From Nocardia takedensis NBRC 100417 (GTDB taxonomy: Bacteria > Actinomycetota > Actinomycetes > Mycobacteriales > Mycobacteriaceae): a DNA stretch of 64,000 nucleotides. Both the position numbers and the translations under genes were made by a program. Below are positions 51,146-59,508 of the stretch, piece by piece (position 1 is the first letter of the stretch; each line of letters begins with the position of its first letter). The notes under the pieces are model-generated. The model was given only the letters and a program-made list of their open reading frames with translations. It was not told where the DNA came from and did not search any database. Where the stretch lies: positions 61,276 to 125,275 of the forward strand of contig NZ_BAGG01000077.1 of assembly GCF_000308695.1 (NCBI RefSeq), given 5' to 3'.

Positions 51146-52347
51146 TCGCCACCATGCAGGCGGTGCGGCCGTTGGCGCGGGCGCTGTGCGCGCGGATGGG
51201 CGCGCCCGCGGGCGCGTTCGAGGGATACGTGGAGGTGCGCTACGAGCGCGGGGATTCCACGGTCATCCCGGACGCGGTGCTCAAGGTCGTGCGGGGCGGG
51301 CGGGTGTGGACCGGCCTGCTCGAGGTCAAGACCGGCACCGGAAAACTGCGGCGCGAACAATTGGAGAGCTACCTCGACGTGGCCCGTCGCAAGAAGTACG
51401 ACGCCGTCATCAGCCTGACCAACGACGTTCCCGCGGGTGCGGGCGAACTGCCGGTCGAGGTCGACCGCCGCAAACTCGCCAAAGTGGCACTGCGGCACCT
51501 GTCCTGGGCGGAGGTCGCCCACGAGGTCAGGATGCTGCTCGCGCACGGCGGCATCGAAGACGACCTGCAAACGTGGCTGACCGGGGAATTCCTGCGCTAC
51601 CTGGAACATCCACGCTCGGGGGTCACCGAATTCGTGGACATGGGCAGGCACTGGGTCGCGGTCCGGGAGGCGATCACGGCGGGTACCCTGCGCGCGGGCG
51701 ACCAGAAGGGCGCGGCGGTCGCCGAACGGTGGGTGTCGCTGTCGCGGCACCTGGCGCTGCGACTGACCGCCGAACTCGGCGTCACCGTCAAACACGTGCT
51801 GCCGCGCAGGCACCAGTCCGACCCGGCCGCCCGCAACGCCGCCGTCGCCGACCGACTGGCCGCCGACGGCGTGTTCGAGGCGGTGCTGCGCATCCCCGAC
51901 ACCGCCGGCGACCTGGTGGTGGTCGCGGATGTGCGGACCAATCGGATCCGCTGCCGGATCGCGCTGGACGCCCCCGACGAGGGCACCCCCGGTCGTCGGG
52001 TCTCGTGGCTGGTGCGCCAACTGGCCGACGCGCCGGGCGAGGTCCAGGTCGAGGCGAGTTTCGCCGAACGCGGCGGGGTCACCTGCGAACTGCTCAGCAC
52101 GGTGCGGACGAATCCGAAGACGCTGACCGAGGGACGCTCCGGACCACTGGCGACTTTCGGGCTGGAACAGGCTTTCACGATGGGCGGCAGGCGATCCGGC
52201 ACCGCCGCGAGTTTCATCACGACGGTGACCGCCGCGGTGGACGCGTTCTACGGTTCGGTGGTGCAACCGCTGCGCGGGTGGGTGCCCGCCGCGCCGAAGC
52301 AGTCCGACGCGCCCGCACCCGATGCCGCGGGCGGCGCGGCGGGATGA
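51016..52347 (+). CDS. Large hypothetical stress-associated protein, out of frame with the TerD gene
   Basis: 443 aa from GTG 51016, without a visible ribosome site. ARLFSVFGVGAGEEQEQRAT opens a domain followed by LLEVKTGTGKLRREQLESYLDVARRKKYD, a restriction-endonuclease-like core (acidic residue, then E-V-K and later Lys/Gln). The C-terminal 200 residues are a second domain. This type of protein often lies beside TerD genes in actinobacteria. Codon use is coding-like from about 51030 on. It may be the C-terminal half of a TerD fusion broken by a frameshift. Confidence 0.65.
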   Translation: MARKPKPIKFELAEVDTWQPARLFSVFGVGAGEEQEQRATSALIATMQAVRPLARALCARMGAPAGAFEGYVEVRYERGDSTVIPDAVLKVVRGGRVWTGLLEVKTGTGKLRREQLESYLDVARRKKYDAVISLTNDVPAGAGELPVEVDRRKLAKVALRHLSWAEVAHEVRMLLAHGGIEDDLQTWLTGEFLRYLEHPRSGVTEFVDMGRHWVAVREAITAGTLRAGDQKGAAVAERWVSLSRHLALRLTAELGVTVKHVLPRRHQSDPAARNAAVADRLAADGVFEAVLRIPDTAGDLVVVADVRTNRIRCRIALDAPDEGTPGRRVSWLVRQLADAPGEVQVEASFAERGGVTCELLSTVRTNPKTLTEGRSGPLATFGLEQAFTMGGRRSGTAASFITTVTAAVDAFYGSVVQPLRGWVPAAPKQSDAPAPDAAGGAAG

Positions 52348-52404
52348 GGCCCGCCCGCACCGCCCGCACCGCCCGAGCCGTCGGCGATGCCGGGGTGCGG
52401 CGGA

Positions 52405-52926
52405 TCAGCGGGCCGCGCTGGCGGTGAGGTCGTCGAGCAGGATCATGACCTCGCCGCTGCGCTTGACGATCTCGGTGAGGCGCAGCCGCAGACCGAGCAC
52501 GGCGGCGTCGGTGAGCGGCGCGGTGAGCACGTGCTCGGCGCGCTGCCATTCCGCGCCCGCGGACACCCGGCCCAGCAGCACTTCGGCCGGGTCCTCGGCG
52601 GTGCCGACGCGGGCGTAGACGTGCAGCGCGGCGTGCGGCGAGCGGATCCACAGGTTCAGCCCGCCCAGCAGGCCCGGGATCTCGAAACTCTTACCGGGCT
52701 TGGGCGTGAGCTCGATGTCGAGGCCCTCGGCGGCCGCGCGGACCAGCAGGGCCACGGCGCGGTGGTCGGCGCCCGCCGCACCGTCGGCGTACTTGCCCGG
52801 ATTCTTGCTGGGAGCCCCCTCCACGAAAGTGGTGATATGCGTGCGGTCCGCGCCCGGACCGGCGAGATCCCAGTTGTTCTTGCTCTCGAAGTCGTCCAGC
52901 AGCACCTCGACCGATGCGTCCGACAT
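52405..52926 (-). CDS. Hypothetical protein with FlaA-sheath/jelly-roll-like pattern
   Basis: 173 aa, ATG with GGAAGGGAA upstream. No signal peptide or membrane helix. The layout (VLLDDFESKNNWDL, TFVEGAPSKN, LDIELTPKPGKSFEIPG, LNLWIRSPHAALHVYARV, VLLGRVSAGAEW) recalls the beta-sandwich of spirochaete FlaA-type or galactose-binding-like proteins. I cannot confirm that by eye. Function unknown; free-standing cytoplasmic protein by appearance. Confidence 0.55.
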   Translation of the reverse strand: MSDASVEVLLDDFESKNNWDLAGPGADRTHITTFVEGAPSKNPGKYADGAAGADHRAVALLVRAAAEGLDIELTPKPGKSFEIPGLLGGLNLWIRSPHAALHVYARVGTAEDPAEVLLGRVSAGAEWQRAEHVLTAPLTDAAVLGLRLRLTEIVKRSGEVMILLDDLTASAAR

Positions 52927-53194
52927 CCCCGTGTTCCCTTCCTGGTGTTGAGCCGAACCGGTGCCGGTTCACCTGCACGGTACGCGCCCGCGAATCCGAC
53001 TGCGCCCCAACCTCGGCGTGCCATTCCCGGCGGGTTGCCCGTGAACCCGGATTGTGTGTTTCCTCTCGAAAACATCTCCGCTGACGCGAAAACTCACGCG
53101 CCCGAGCGGGACTGGGCGAGAATGGTCGTGCCGAGATCCGGCATCGAGGGGATGTGTCGGCGCGTCGGCGCCGACGGAAAAGTGGGGAAAGACA

Positions 53195-53743
53195 ATGACA
53201 GTGAAGAAGTTCGCCGCCACTGCTCTACTCGCGGTCGCCGCGACCGGCGTCACCGCGGGCGTGGCCGCGGCACAACCTGTTCCATCGTCGGAATTCGCCG
53301 TGCGCGGGGTCGATCGCGGCGTCAGCTACGTCGCCGCGCCCACCGCCGACGGCCGGGGAATCACCGCCACCGTCGAGTCGGGACGGTTCCTGCCGGCCGC
53401 CGACAGTCGGTCGGTGACCCTCACCGACGCCGCGGGCGCCGTGGTCGCCACCGTGCCGCTGGGCCTGCAGGCCGCGGGCACGACGATCGCGCTCACCCCC
53501 GGCATCGACGCGGACGGCCGCACGCTGACGCTGCGTCCGCACGCCGAGGCCGCCCAGACCGCGCAGGCGATCGACGAGGCCGCCGACACCTTGGCCCGCA
53601 AGCAGTACAACGCGGGCGTGGGCGCGGTGATCGGCGCGGGCATCGGCGCGGTCATCGGGTTCTTCCTCGGCGGCGTCGGCGCGCTGGTCACCGTCCCGAT
53701 CGGGGCGGGCATCGGAGCGCTGATCGGCTACTCCACGCCGTGA
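53195..53743 (+). CDS. Secreted protein with C-terminal glycine zipper
   Basis: 182 aa. ATG 53195 follows GGGGAAAG. Signal peptide (FAATALLAVAATGVTAGVAAA) with a likely AxA cleavage before QPVPSS. A central domain of about 95 residues is followed by a helix (EAADTLARKQYNAG) and a long Gly-Ala-Ile zipper of GxxxG type (VGAVIGAGIGAVIGFFLGG), which could insert in or cross a membrane. A common nocardial/mycobacterial type; function unknown. A strong terminator follows. Confidence 0.75.
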   Translation: MTVKKFAATALLAVAATGVTAGVAAAQPVPSSEFAVRGVDRGVSYVAAPTADGRGITATVESGRFLPAADSRSVTLTDAAGAVVATVPLGLQAAGTTIALTPGIDADGRTLTLRPHAEAAQTAQAIDEAADTLARKQYNAGVGAVIGAGIGAVIGFFLGGVGALVTVPIGAGIGALIGYSTP

Positions 53744-53749
53744 CCGCGC

Positions 53750-53782
53750 GTCGCCGGTGCGCGCCCGCCGCGCACCGGCGAC
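53750..53782 (+). terminator. Strong terminator
   Basis: GTCGCCGGTGCGCG, loop CCCGC, CGCGCACCGGCGAC: perfect 14-bp stem seven bases after the stop at 53743. Confidence 0.75.
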
Positions 53783-53911
53783 CCCGGGCGGCCCTTCCGT
53801 CCGCTCGCCCCGGCCGGCTACGATGACCAAGCGCTCGCTCGTGTCAGCCCAGCCCGCGTCGCCGCGGGCATCCGCACGCGCGGGCCGTCGAATCCGGAGG
53901 AAGGACAGCAC

Positions 53912-54058
53912 GTGAAGCGCAACCTCAACTGCCCCTGCGGCGAATCCATCGTCGGCGTGGACGAGGACGACCTGGTCGCCAAGACCCAGGCCCACCTCGC
54001 CGAGAAGCACCCCGGCCACGACTACAGCCGCGAAGAGATCCTCTTCATCGCCTACTGA
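53912..54058 (+). CDS. DUF1059 small protein
   Basis: 48 aa, GTG start with GGAGGAAGG upstream. It begins KRNLNCPCGESIVGVDEDDL and continues with a conserved HLAEKHPGHDYSREEI. DUF1059 members are about 50-60 residues, have a CxCG-type start and a His-rich end, and are widespread in actinobacteria. The two cysteines and two histidines could bind a metal. Its stop overlaps the tail of the protease remnant on the other strand. Confidence 0.75.
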   Translation: MKRNLNCPCGESIVGVDEDDLVAKTQAHLAEKHPGHDYSREEILFIAY

Positions 54059-54600
54059 GCTTCATCGCCCAGTTGTCGTTGGATGCCCTGCGCGTCGCGC
54101 ACCCGGTCCTCGGCCATCCGCAGCACCAGATCCCCGCGGCGCACCCCGGCCTGTTCGGCCGGTCCGCCGCGCACCACTTCGACCACCCGCACCCCGGTCG
54201 AGGCGCTGGCGCGTTCGGCGAGTTCGACGCGGGCACCCCGACCACGCCGAGATAGGCCCGCCGGATGCGCCCGTCGGCGCGCAAGGTGTCCACGATGCGG
54301 CGTGTGGTGGCGTTGATCGGCACCGCGAGCCCGAGTCCGACCCCGGCCACGCGCGTCACCACCCCGATCACCCTTCCTCGCGAATCGGCCGGCGCGCCAC
54401 CGCAATTCCCCGGCACCGAGGCCGCGTCGGTCTGGATGACGTCCTCGATGACGCGCCCCGCCCGGCGCGAGGACACCGGGACGGCGCGACCCAGCGCGCT
54501 CACCACGCCCGCGGTCACCGACCCCGCCAAGCCGAGCGGACTGCCCACCGCCACCACCAGTACCAGGATGCGCGCGCCGTATCGGGGACACGCCGAATTC
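54052..54600 (-). pseudogene. Decayed HtrA-like serine protease with PDZ
   Basis: Remnant of a trypsin-like S1C protease. One frame reads VVAVGSPLGLAGSVTAGVVS and VPGNCGGAPADSRGRVIGV, so the catalytic Ser of GNSGG is Cys. Then, at about 54215-54240, the match continues in another frame as RVVEVVRGGPAEQAG and RRGDLVLRMAEDRVRDAQ, the start of a PDZ domain. The N-terminal part with the His and Asp of the triad is absent and the PDZ ends early. Frameshift, truncation and the lost Ser together mean it is not a functional protease. Confidence 0.7.
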
Positions 54601-54652
54601 GACTCCGGCACGGATGAATTCGAGGCATCGCCCCCGTGAACGGACGGTGCGC

Positions 54653-55570
54653 CTAGCGCGGACCGCCGCGTCGCGCGACGTACACCGAGACCGCGACGAC
54701 GGTCAGCACCGCGGCGGGCAGCGCGATCAGCACGCCGTACTCCCAGTCCGGCAGGCCGGCGCGCAAGCCGTAGAGCGCGGCGAGCAGGGTGGGGGTGAGC
54801 AGCGCGGCGGTGACGGTGGTCAGCACCTTCACCGTCCGGTCGCGATCCACGTCCAGATGCGCGCGCAGCGATTCCAGCGTGTAGCGCACCCGGTCGTGCT
54901 CGAGGTGCGCGTGCTCGGTGACGCTCTCGATATCGGCGATCAACCCCGCCATCGGCGCGTCGAGTTCGGGGGCGTGCACCCCGACCTGACCGCGCAGATG
55001 CCCCGCCGCCCTGGACAGATACCGCTGGGTCTCGCGCACCTTGGCCAGATCGGCCTCGATGCCGTTCAGGCTCGCCGACGCCGACCGCAACCGCGCCCCG
55101 GCGGGCCCCCGGTTGTCGGCCGCGGCGTCGAGTTCGGCGCGCACGCTCGCCAGGCGCAGGCCCTCCGCGTCCACGATCCGCTCGCAATGCTGGTTCAGCG
55201 CCCACAGCACCGCGTACATCACCCCGCGCGAGGAGGCCGTCAACAGGGGTTTGCGCCCCATCAGCGCGATCGCCTCGTCGAAGGGCGCGAACGGCTCCGA
55301 CGGTTGCAGCGTCACCAGGAACTCCTGGCCGAGAGCGAAGACGATGATCTCGGCGGTCAGCGCGTCGGGCGCGCCCGCGGGAAAGCCGAGACCGCCGTCG
55401 CGGTGGTGCACCACCACCGGCAGGTAGAGGAAATCCCCTGCCCCGCGGGCGTGGTCCTCGAAGTCGACGCCCAGTCGATGGCGCAGTTCGGTCGCGGTCT
55501 CGGTGTCGCCGACCGACAGCGGAATCCAGTATTTGCCCAGTACTTCGGTATCGAACCGGTCGAAGGGCAT
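54653..55570 (-). CDS. CorA-like membrane protein with altered GMN motif
   Basis: 305 aa from ATG 55570; the start is uncertain because the frame is open to 55738. A long cytoplasmic part with helices (NGIEADLAKVRETQRYLSRA, HLEHDRVRYTLESLR) precedes two C-terminal membrane helices (VLTTVTAALLTPTLLAALYG and LIALPAAVLTVVAVSVYVA). The topology is that of CorA/ZntB. The CorA signature YGMN reads YGLR, so ion selectivity, or transport itself, is in doubt. The charged tail RRGGPR is CorA-like. Confidence 0.65.
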   Translation of the reverse strand: MPFDRFDTEVLGKYWIPLSVGDTETATELRHRLGVDFEDHARGAGDFLYLPVVVHHRDGGLGFPAGAPDALTAEIIVFALGQEFLVTLQPSEPFAPFDEAIALMGRKPLLTASSRGVMYAVLWALNQHCERIVDAEGLRLASVRAELDAAADNRGPAGARLRSASASLNGIEADLAKVRETQRYLSRAAGHLRGQVGVHAPELDAPMAGLIADIESVTEHAHLEHDRVRYTLESLRAHLDVDRDRTVKVLTTVTAALLTPTLLAALYGLRAGLPDWEYGVLIALPAAVLTVVAVSVYVARRGGPR

Positions 55571-55785
55571 GCTCGTGTGGAACCTGTCCAACGGTGCGGG
55601 CGCGGTGGAGGATCGCACCGCTATCCGCCCCGCGGTCGTGCCGGCGGTGTGCCCTGTGTTGCCATGGCGAGATACTCCAGACTCGGGAGGTCGGTCGGAT
55701 GGGCCGCGCGCCACGGCGCACGAATTGCGCGGTCCCACATTAGAAACCGAGGAGTACTCACGTCAATCGGGACACAGGTTTCGCG

Positions 55786-55805
55786 GCGGACATTACGATG
55801 TCCGC
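55786..55805 (-). terminator. Stem-loop over the operon's last stop codon
   Basis: GCGGACAT-TACG-ATGTCCGC, a perfect 8-bp stem whose loop includes the TAA stop of the minus-strand gene ending at 55793. Probable terminator for the ABC importer operon. Confidence 0.5.
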
Positions 55806-57625
55806 TCGGTCACCGAGGGGGCGCGCAAGTGCGGATCCTCCAGCGCGGCGGGCCATCTGTCGATCCCGGTCGGCGGCAGGATCGGCGGGTTCAGCAGGGC
55901 ACGAACCCGACCCGCGTAGTCCTCCCCCGCCACCTCGCTGCCCGATTCGAGCGGATTCATCGTGTCGGCGGCGGCCAGCCACCCCGCCGCCTGCCGCCAG
56001 ACCTCCACGCGGTTCAAGGGGTCGTTCGCATCGGGTTCCAGCACCACGCCGCCGTATTCGGGCGCGAGGAGCAACGCCGAACCGAGATGCCGCAGGCACC
56101 GGCCCGTCCCCCGCTCGTCGGCCAGTGCCCGGTAACCGTTGAGCGCGGTCAGCCAACTACGCAGCGCGGGCGCGGAATCACCGCGCATCCAGCACAGGAC
56201 ACCGGTGATCTCGTGGGCGTGCACTCGTCCGCCGGGATCGCGGCCACGCTCGGTCCGGGAGAAGACCAGATCCAGCCGGTCCTCGGCCGCTTCCAGCCTG
56301 CCGCGCCGCAACTCGACCACGGCCAGGTTGATCAGGGTGCAGACCTCGGCGCTCACATCGGCGCGCGGTTGTGTCCACCAGACCCGTTCGAGGCGGGGAG
56401 CGGCGGCGTCCGGCAGCGGCCACCGACCGCGCAGATCACGTTGGGCCCTGTCGTGTACCCAGCGCGCGGTGATCGATGTGGACCACTGCCGGGGACGGAA
56501 ACGCCGAGGCCGGAACCGCCACGATCGCGTACTGCGCGGTCGAATCAGTCGGCGGCGCACAAGGAACCGATGAAGCCGTCTCGGCAACAGGCGAGGTCGC
56601 GGTCCGACCCGCAGATCATGCCCCGCCCGCACCGCGAGCAGGTCGTGATGCAGCGGGAAGCGCCGCATCCGGGGAATCCGGCACACGAGGTCGCACAGGA
56701 CGCGGAACTCGGCGGGCGGCTCGGCGGCCGAGCCGACGTACCAGACTTCCAGGGCGTCGAGGATGCGTACCAGGTCGGGCAGCGACGAGTCGGGCACGGT
56801 GCGGCGCGCGGCCGCGGTGCCCGCACATCCTCGGATCACCGCGCGCAGCATCGGTTCGGTCGTCGAGAACCACCGCCGGGCCGACAGCGCGTGGTCGAGG
56901 TGATCGGAGGCGACCGCCCAGGCACTCGCGCGGTCGGCGTAGCGGCGCAGCAGAGCGCACAGCGCCGCGGCCCAGGCCGGGTCCGCGCGCATGAGCGCGA
57001 CGCCCGAAGTGGCCGCGGGATCCGAAGCAACCAGCGGCACTTTCGCCAAGCGATACCCCCAGGCGTCCACCGGGACCAGCACGCCGAGTGACACCAGGTG
57101 GTCGCGTAGCGCGGTCGCGGTCCGGAAACGTCGCCTCGCGGTGGTCGCCGGGAGATGGTCCGGCGCGTCCGCGATCGCCGCCAACACGACCAGCAGCGTC
57201 GCGTTGTCGTATTCCCGCAGTGGCAGGTCGCGCAGGATGGCCGCCTCGACACTGTTCATCGGCAGGCGATCGGGCTCGGCCGGAGGTGGCCGCGGCGGTA
57301 CGCCCGCGACCTCCGGTCCCAGATCCTCCAGGTCCTCGAGCAGTTCCAGGCGGTCCGCGAGGCGCTCGTCGTCCCGTCGGCGCCCGAGCCAGCGATAGCC
57401 CGCGAAGACCAGCCCGCCCGCGACCAGCAGCACCGAGAAGATGCGCAGGGTGCCGGCGAGGGTCTTGACCACTTCGGTGTCGCCGAAGGAGTTCACGACC
57501 AGGTTGCGGCCCAGTTCCAGGGTGATCGCCGAGGACAGGACGGGGGCGGAGCCGAGGATGCCGCGCCACAGGGTGGAGCGGGGTGCGCCGCGGGCGGTCA
57601 CGGGTCGGTTCTGGGGTGTGGTCAT
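55793..57625 (-). CDS. 610-aa membrane-linked protein coupled to the ABC importer
   Basis: ATG 57625 overlaps the permease stop (ATGA). A hydrophobic region in the first 75 residues (APVLSSAITLELGRN, IFSVLLVAGGLVFAGYRWLG) is followed by a long, mainly helical soluble part. The last 200 residues show repeated helix pairs that look TPR-like (VELRRGRLEAAEDRLDLVF, LTALNGYRALADERG). No enzyme motif. Its coupling to a sugar-type permease is notable; it may sense or regulate transport. Function unknown. Confidence 0.65.
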   Translation of the reverse strand: MTTPQNRPVTARGAPRSTLWRGILGSAPVLSSAITLELGRNLVVNSFGDTEVVKTLAGTLRIFSVLLVAGGLVFAGYRWLGRRRDDERLADRLELLEDLEDLGPEVAGVPPRPPPAEPDRLPMNSVEAAILRDLPLREYDNATLLVVLAAIADAPDHLPATTARRRFRTATALRDHLVSLGVLVPVDAWGYRLAKVPLVASDPAATSGVALMRADPAWAAALCALLRRYADRASAWAVASDHLDHALSARRWFSTTEPMLRAVIRGCAGTAAARRTVPDSSLPDLVRILDALEVWYVGSAAEPPAEFRVLCDLVCRIPRMRRFPLHHDLLAVRAGHDLRVGPRPRLLPRRLHRFLVRRRLIRPRSTRSWRFRPRRFRPRQWSTSITARWVHDRAQRDLRGRWPLPDAAAPRLERVWWTQPRADVSAEVCTLINLAVVELRRGRLEAAEDRLDLVFSRTERGRDPGGRVHAHEITGVLCWMRGDSAPALRSWLTALNGYRALADERGTGRCLRHLGSALLLAPEYGGVVLEPDANDPLNRVEVWRQAAGWLAAADTMNPLESGSEVAGEDYAGRVRALLNPPILPPTGIDRWPAALEDPHLRAPSVTERTS

Positions 57626-59508
57626 CGCACCGCGCCTCCGGTCAGTCCGGGTACCAGCCAGCGCCGCCAGGTGAGGACGAGCAGCAGGACGGGGACGGCG
57701 GCGGAGAGCAGCGATCCGGCGGCCAGGCGCGCGGAGTTCTCCTCGAACTGGCGGGCTTCGCCCCACATGAGCAGCGACCACGGACTGCCGCCCGCGCCGC
57801 CGAGCAGGAATCCGACGCAGAAGTCGTTCCACACCTGGATGAGTTCGAGGACCGCGACCGCGCCGAGAGCGGGCCAGGTGGTGTCCAGGACGCGGCGCAC
57901 GGTCGTGGCGGGGGTGGCGAGGCCGTGCAGGGCTTCGGCGGCGGGGCTGTCGGCGGGGGCCAGCAGTGCGGCGCGCAGGATGAGGATCGCGATCGGGATG
58001 CCGGCGGCGGCATGCACCAGGATCAACGGGCCTTGGGTGCCGGACAGGCCGCTGCGTTCGACCGCCCAGGCGATGGGGCCGAGGTAGGTCTGCACCGGCA
58101 GGACCGCGAGCACTACCAAGGTCACCACCGCCAGGCGGGCCCGGGTGCTGCCGGTGCGTCCCGCGGCGAGTCGGTGGGCGGCGGGGACGGCGGCGGTGAC
58201 GACCAGCAGTGTCGCGAGCACGGCCACCCACGCGGTGGTGGCCAGCGAATGCAGCAGCGCTTGGTCGCGGGGCAGGCCGGTGAGCGCGTCGAGTTGGAAT
58301 CCGTAGGGGCCGTAGAACACCGCGATCCCCAGGACCAGCAGCGGGGCGGTGAACAGCACGAACACGAGGACCGCGAGTACGCGTCTGCCGAATCCGGAGC
58401 GTTCGCGGATCGCGCGGACACGGACGGCGCTGCCGCCGGTCGGGGCCGGGCGTTGGCTGCCGATGTCGGTTTGGAAGTACCAGGCGATGGCGCCGACGAG
58501 GGCGGCCAGCGGCAGCGCGTAGACGGCTTCCGGGCCGACACCGGATTCCGGGTCACCGGCCAGCCGCCACCAGAACACGGTCGCGCCCTGGTTCCACTCC
58601 TGCAACGGCCACGGTACGCCGATCAGCACCACGTCGAACATCCGCGCGGCGGCCACGCCGATTCCCGTGGCCAGGACCAGCACCACCGGGCGCAGTTCGC
58701 GCAGCAGTCGCTTGCCGTGCTCCCACCGGTCCGCACCGACCTCGTCCAGGTGCGCCGCGCGCACCGGATCGGACCGCACGGCCTGGATGCCGTCGCGCAG
58801 CAGCGCGGTGGCGAACCCGAACCAGGTCCACGCGAACGCGACGGGCGGCAGCAGGAAGAACCAGGCGGTCATCGTGGAATCGCTGCCGATGTCGAGGAAT
58901 TCGGCCACCCGCTGGAAGATCAGGCGGAAGGCCACCCCCGACACCAGGGCGGCCACGGCGCAGGGCGCGACCAGCGGCAGCCACAGCCACCACCGGTCCC
59001 CGATCCGCAGGGCCACGAACAGCGCGGTCGCGACCACGGCGACGGACACCAGCACCACCAGCAACGTGTAGAGGTAGGCGATCGCGCCCGTCGGGGTGAG
59101 CGCGAACCCCACGCCCGCCGCCGCGCCCGCGACCACCGCGCCCGTCACCGTGAACAGGATCAGCTTCTGCCGATCGCGCCGCTCCGCCTGCTGCCGCTGG
59201 TCGGGGGTTCGCTGTCCGCGCGGTGTGTCCACGCGCGGTAGTCGACGGCGCACCAGCACCGCGCAGATCACCGCGACCACGCCCACCGCGCACCACAGCG
59301 GCACCTCGGGGGTGGTGGCGACGGCGAACCCGACGGTGACGGCGCTCGGCACGATCAGCACCGCGGTCACCAGCAGCACGGCGGGCGCCGACCACAGCAG
59401 GCTCACCCAGCGGATCGGATGGCCGCCGGGCACCGGCGCGCCGCGCATCGGCCGGGTCGCCAGTTCCAGTACCAGCCCGTGCGATCGGATCTCGGAATTC
59501 GCGCTCAC
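57622..59508 (-). CDS. Fused ABC-importer permease (MalF/MalG type)
   Basis: 628 aa. Two permease halves in one polypeptide: the first with FAWTWFGFATALLRDGIQ and a coupling-helix region VRAAHLDEVGADRWEH, the second with VHAAAGIPIAILILRAALL and the usual EAA-type loop AAEALHGLATPATTVRRVL. Each half has about six helices; such fusions are uncommon. It should move the ligand of the binding protein encoded upstream. No ATPase gene is adjacent. Four-base overlaps on both sides. Confidence 0.75.
   Translation of the reverse strand: MSANSEIRSHGLVLELATRPMRGAPVPGGHPIRWVSLLWSAPAVLLVTAVLIVPSAVTVGFAVATTPEVPLWCAVGVVAVICAVLVRRRLPRVDTPRGQRTPDQRQQAERRDRQKLILFTVTGAVVAGAAAGVGFALTPTGAIAYLYTLLVVLVSVAVVATALFVALRIGDRWWLWLPLVAPCAVAALVSGVAFRLIFQRVAEFLDIGSDSTMTAWFFLLPPVAFAWTWFGFATALLRDGIQAVRSDPVRAAHLDEVGADRWEHGKRLLRELRPVVLVLATGIGVAAARMFDVVLIGVPWPLQEWNQGATVFWWRLAGDPESGVGPEAVYALPLAALVGAIAWYFQTDIGSQRPAPTGGSAVRVRAIRERSGFGRRVLAVLVFVLFTAPLLVLGIAVFYGPYGFQLDALTGLPRDQALLHSLATTAWVAVLATLLVVTAAVPAAHRLAAGRTGSTRARLAVVTLVVLAVLPVQTYLGPIAWAVERSGLSGTQGPLILVHAAAGIPIAILILRAALLAPADSPAAEALHGLATPATTVRRVLDTTWPALGAVAVLELIQVWNDFCVGFLLGGAGGSPWSLLMWGEARQFEENSARLAAGSLLSAAVPVLLLVLTWRRWLVPGLTGGAVR

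Noticed and set aside
54614..57091. 825-codon plus-strand frame across the CorA-like and 610-aa genes
   Set aside because: Shadow composition (Arg, Gly, Gln) and it spans the start and stop signals of two minus-strand genes.
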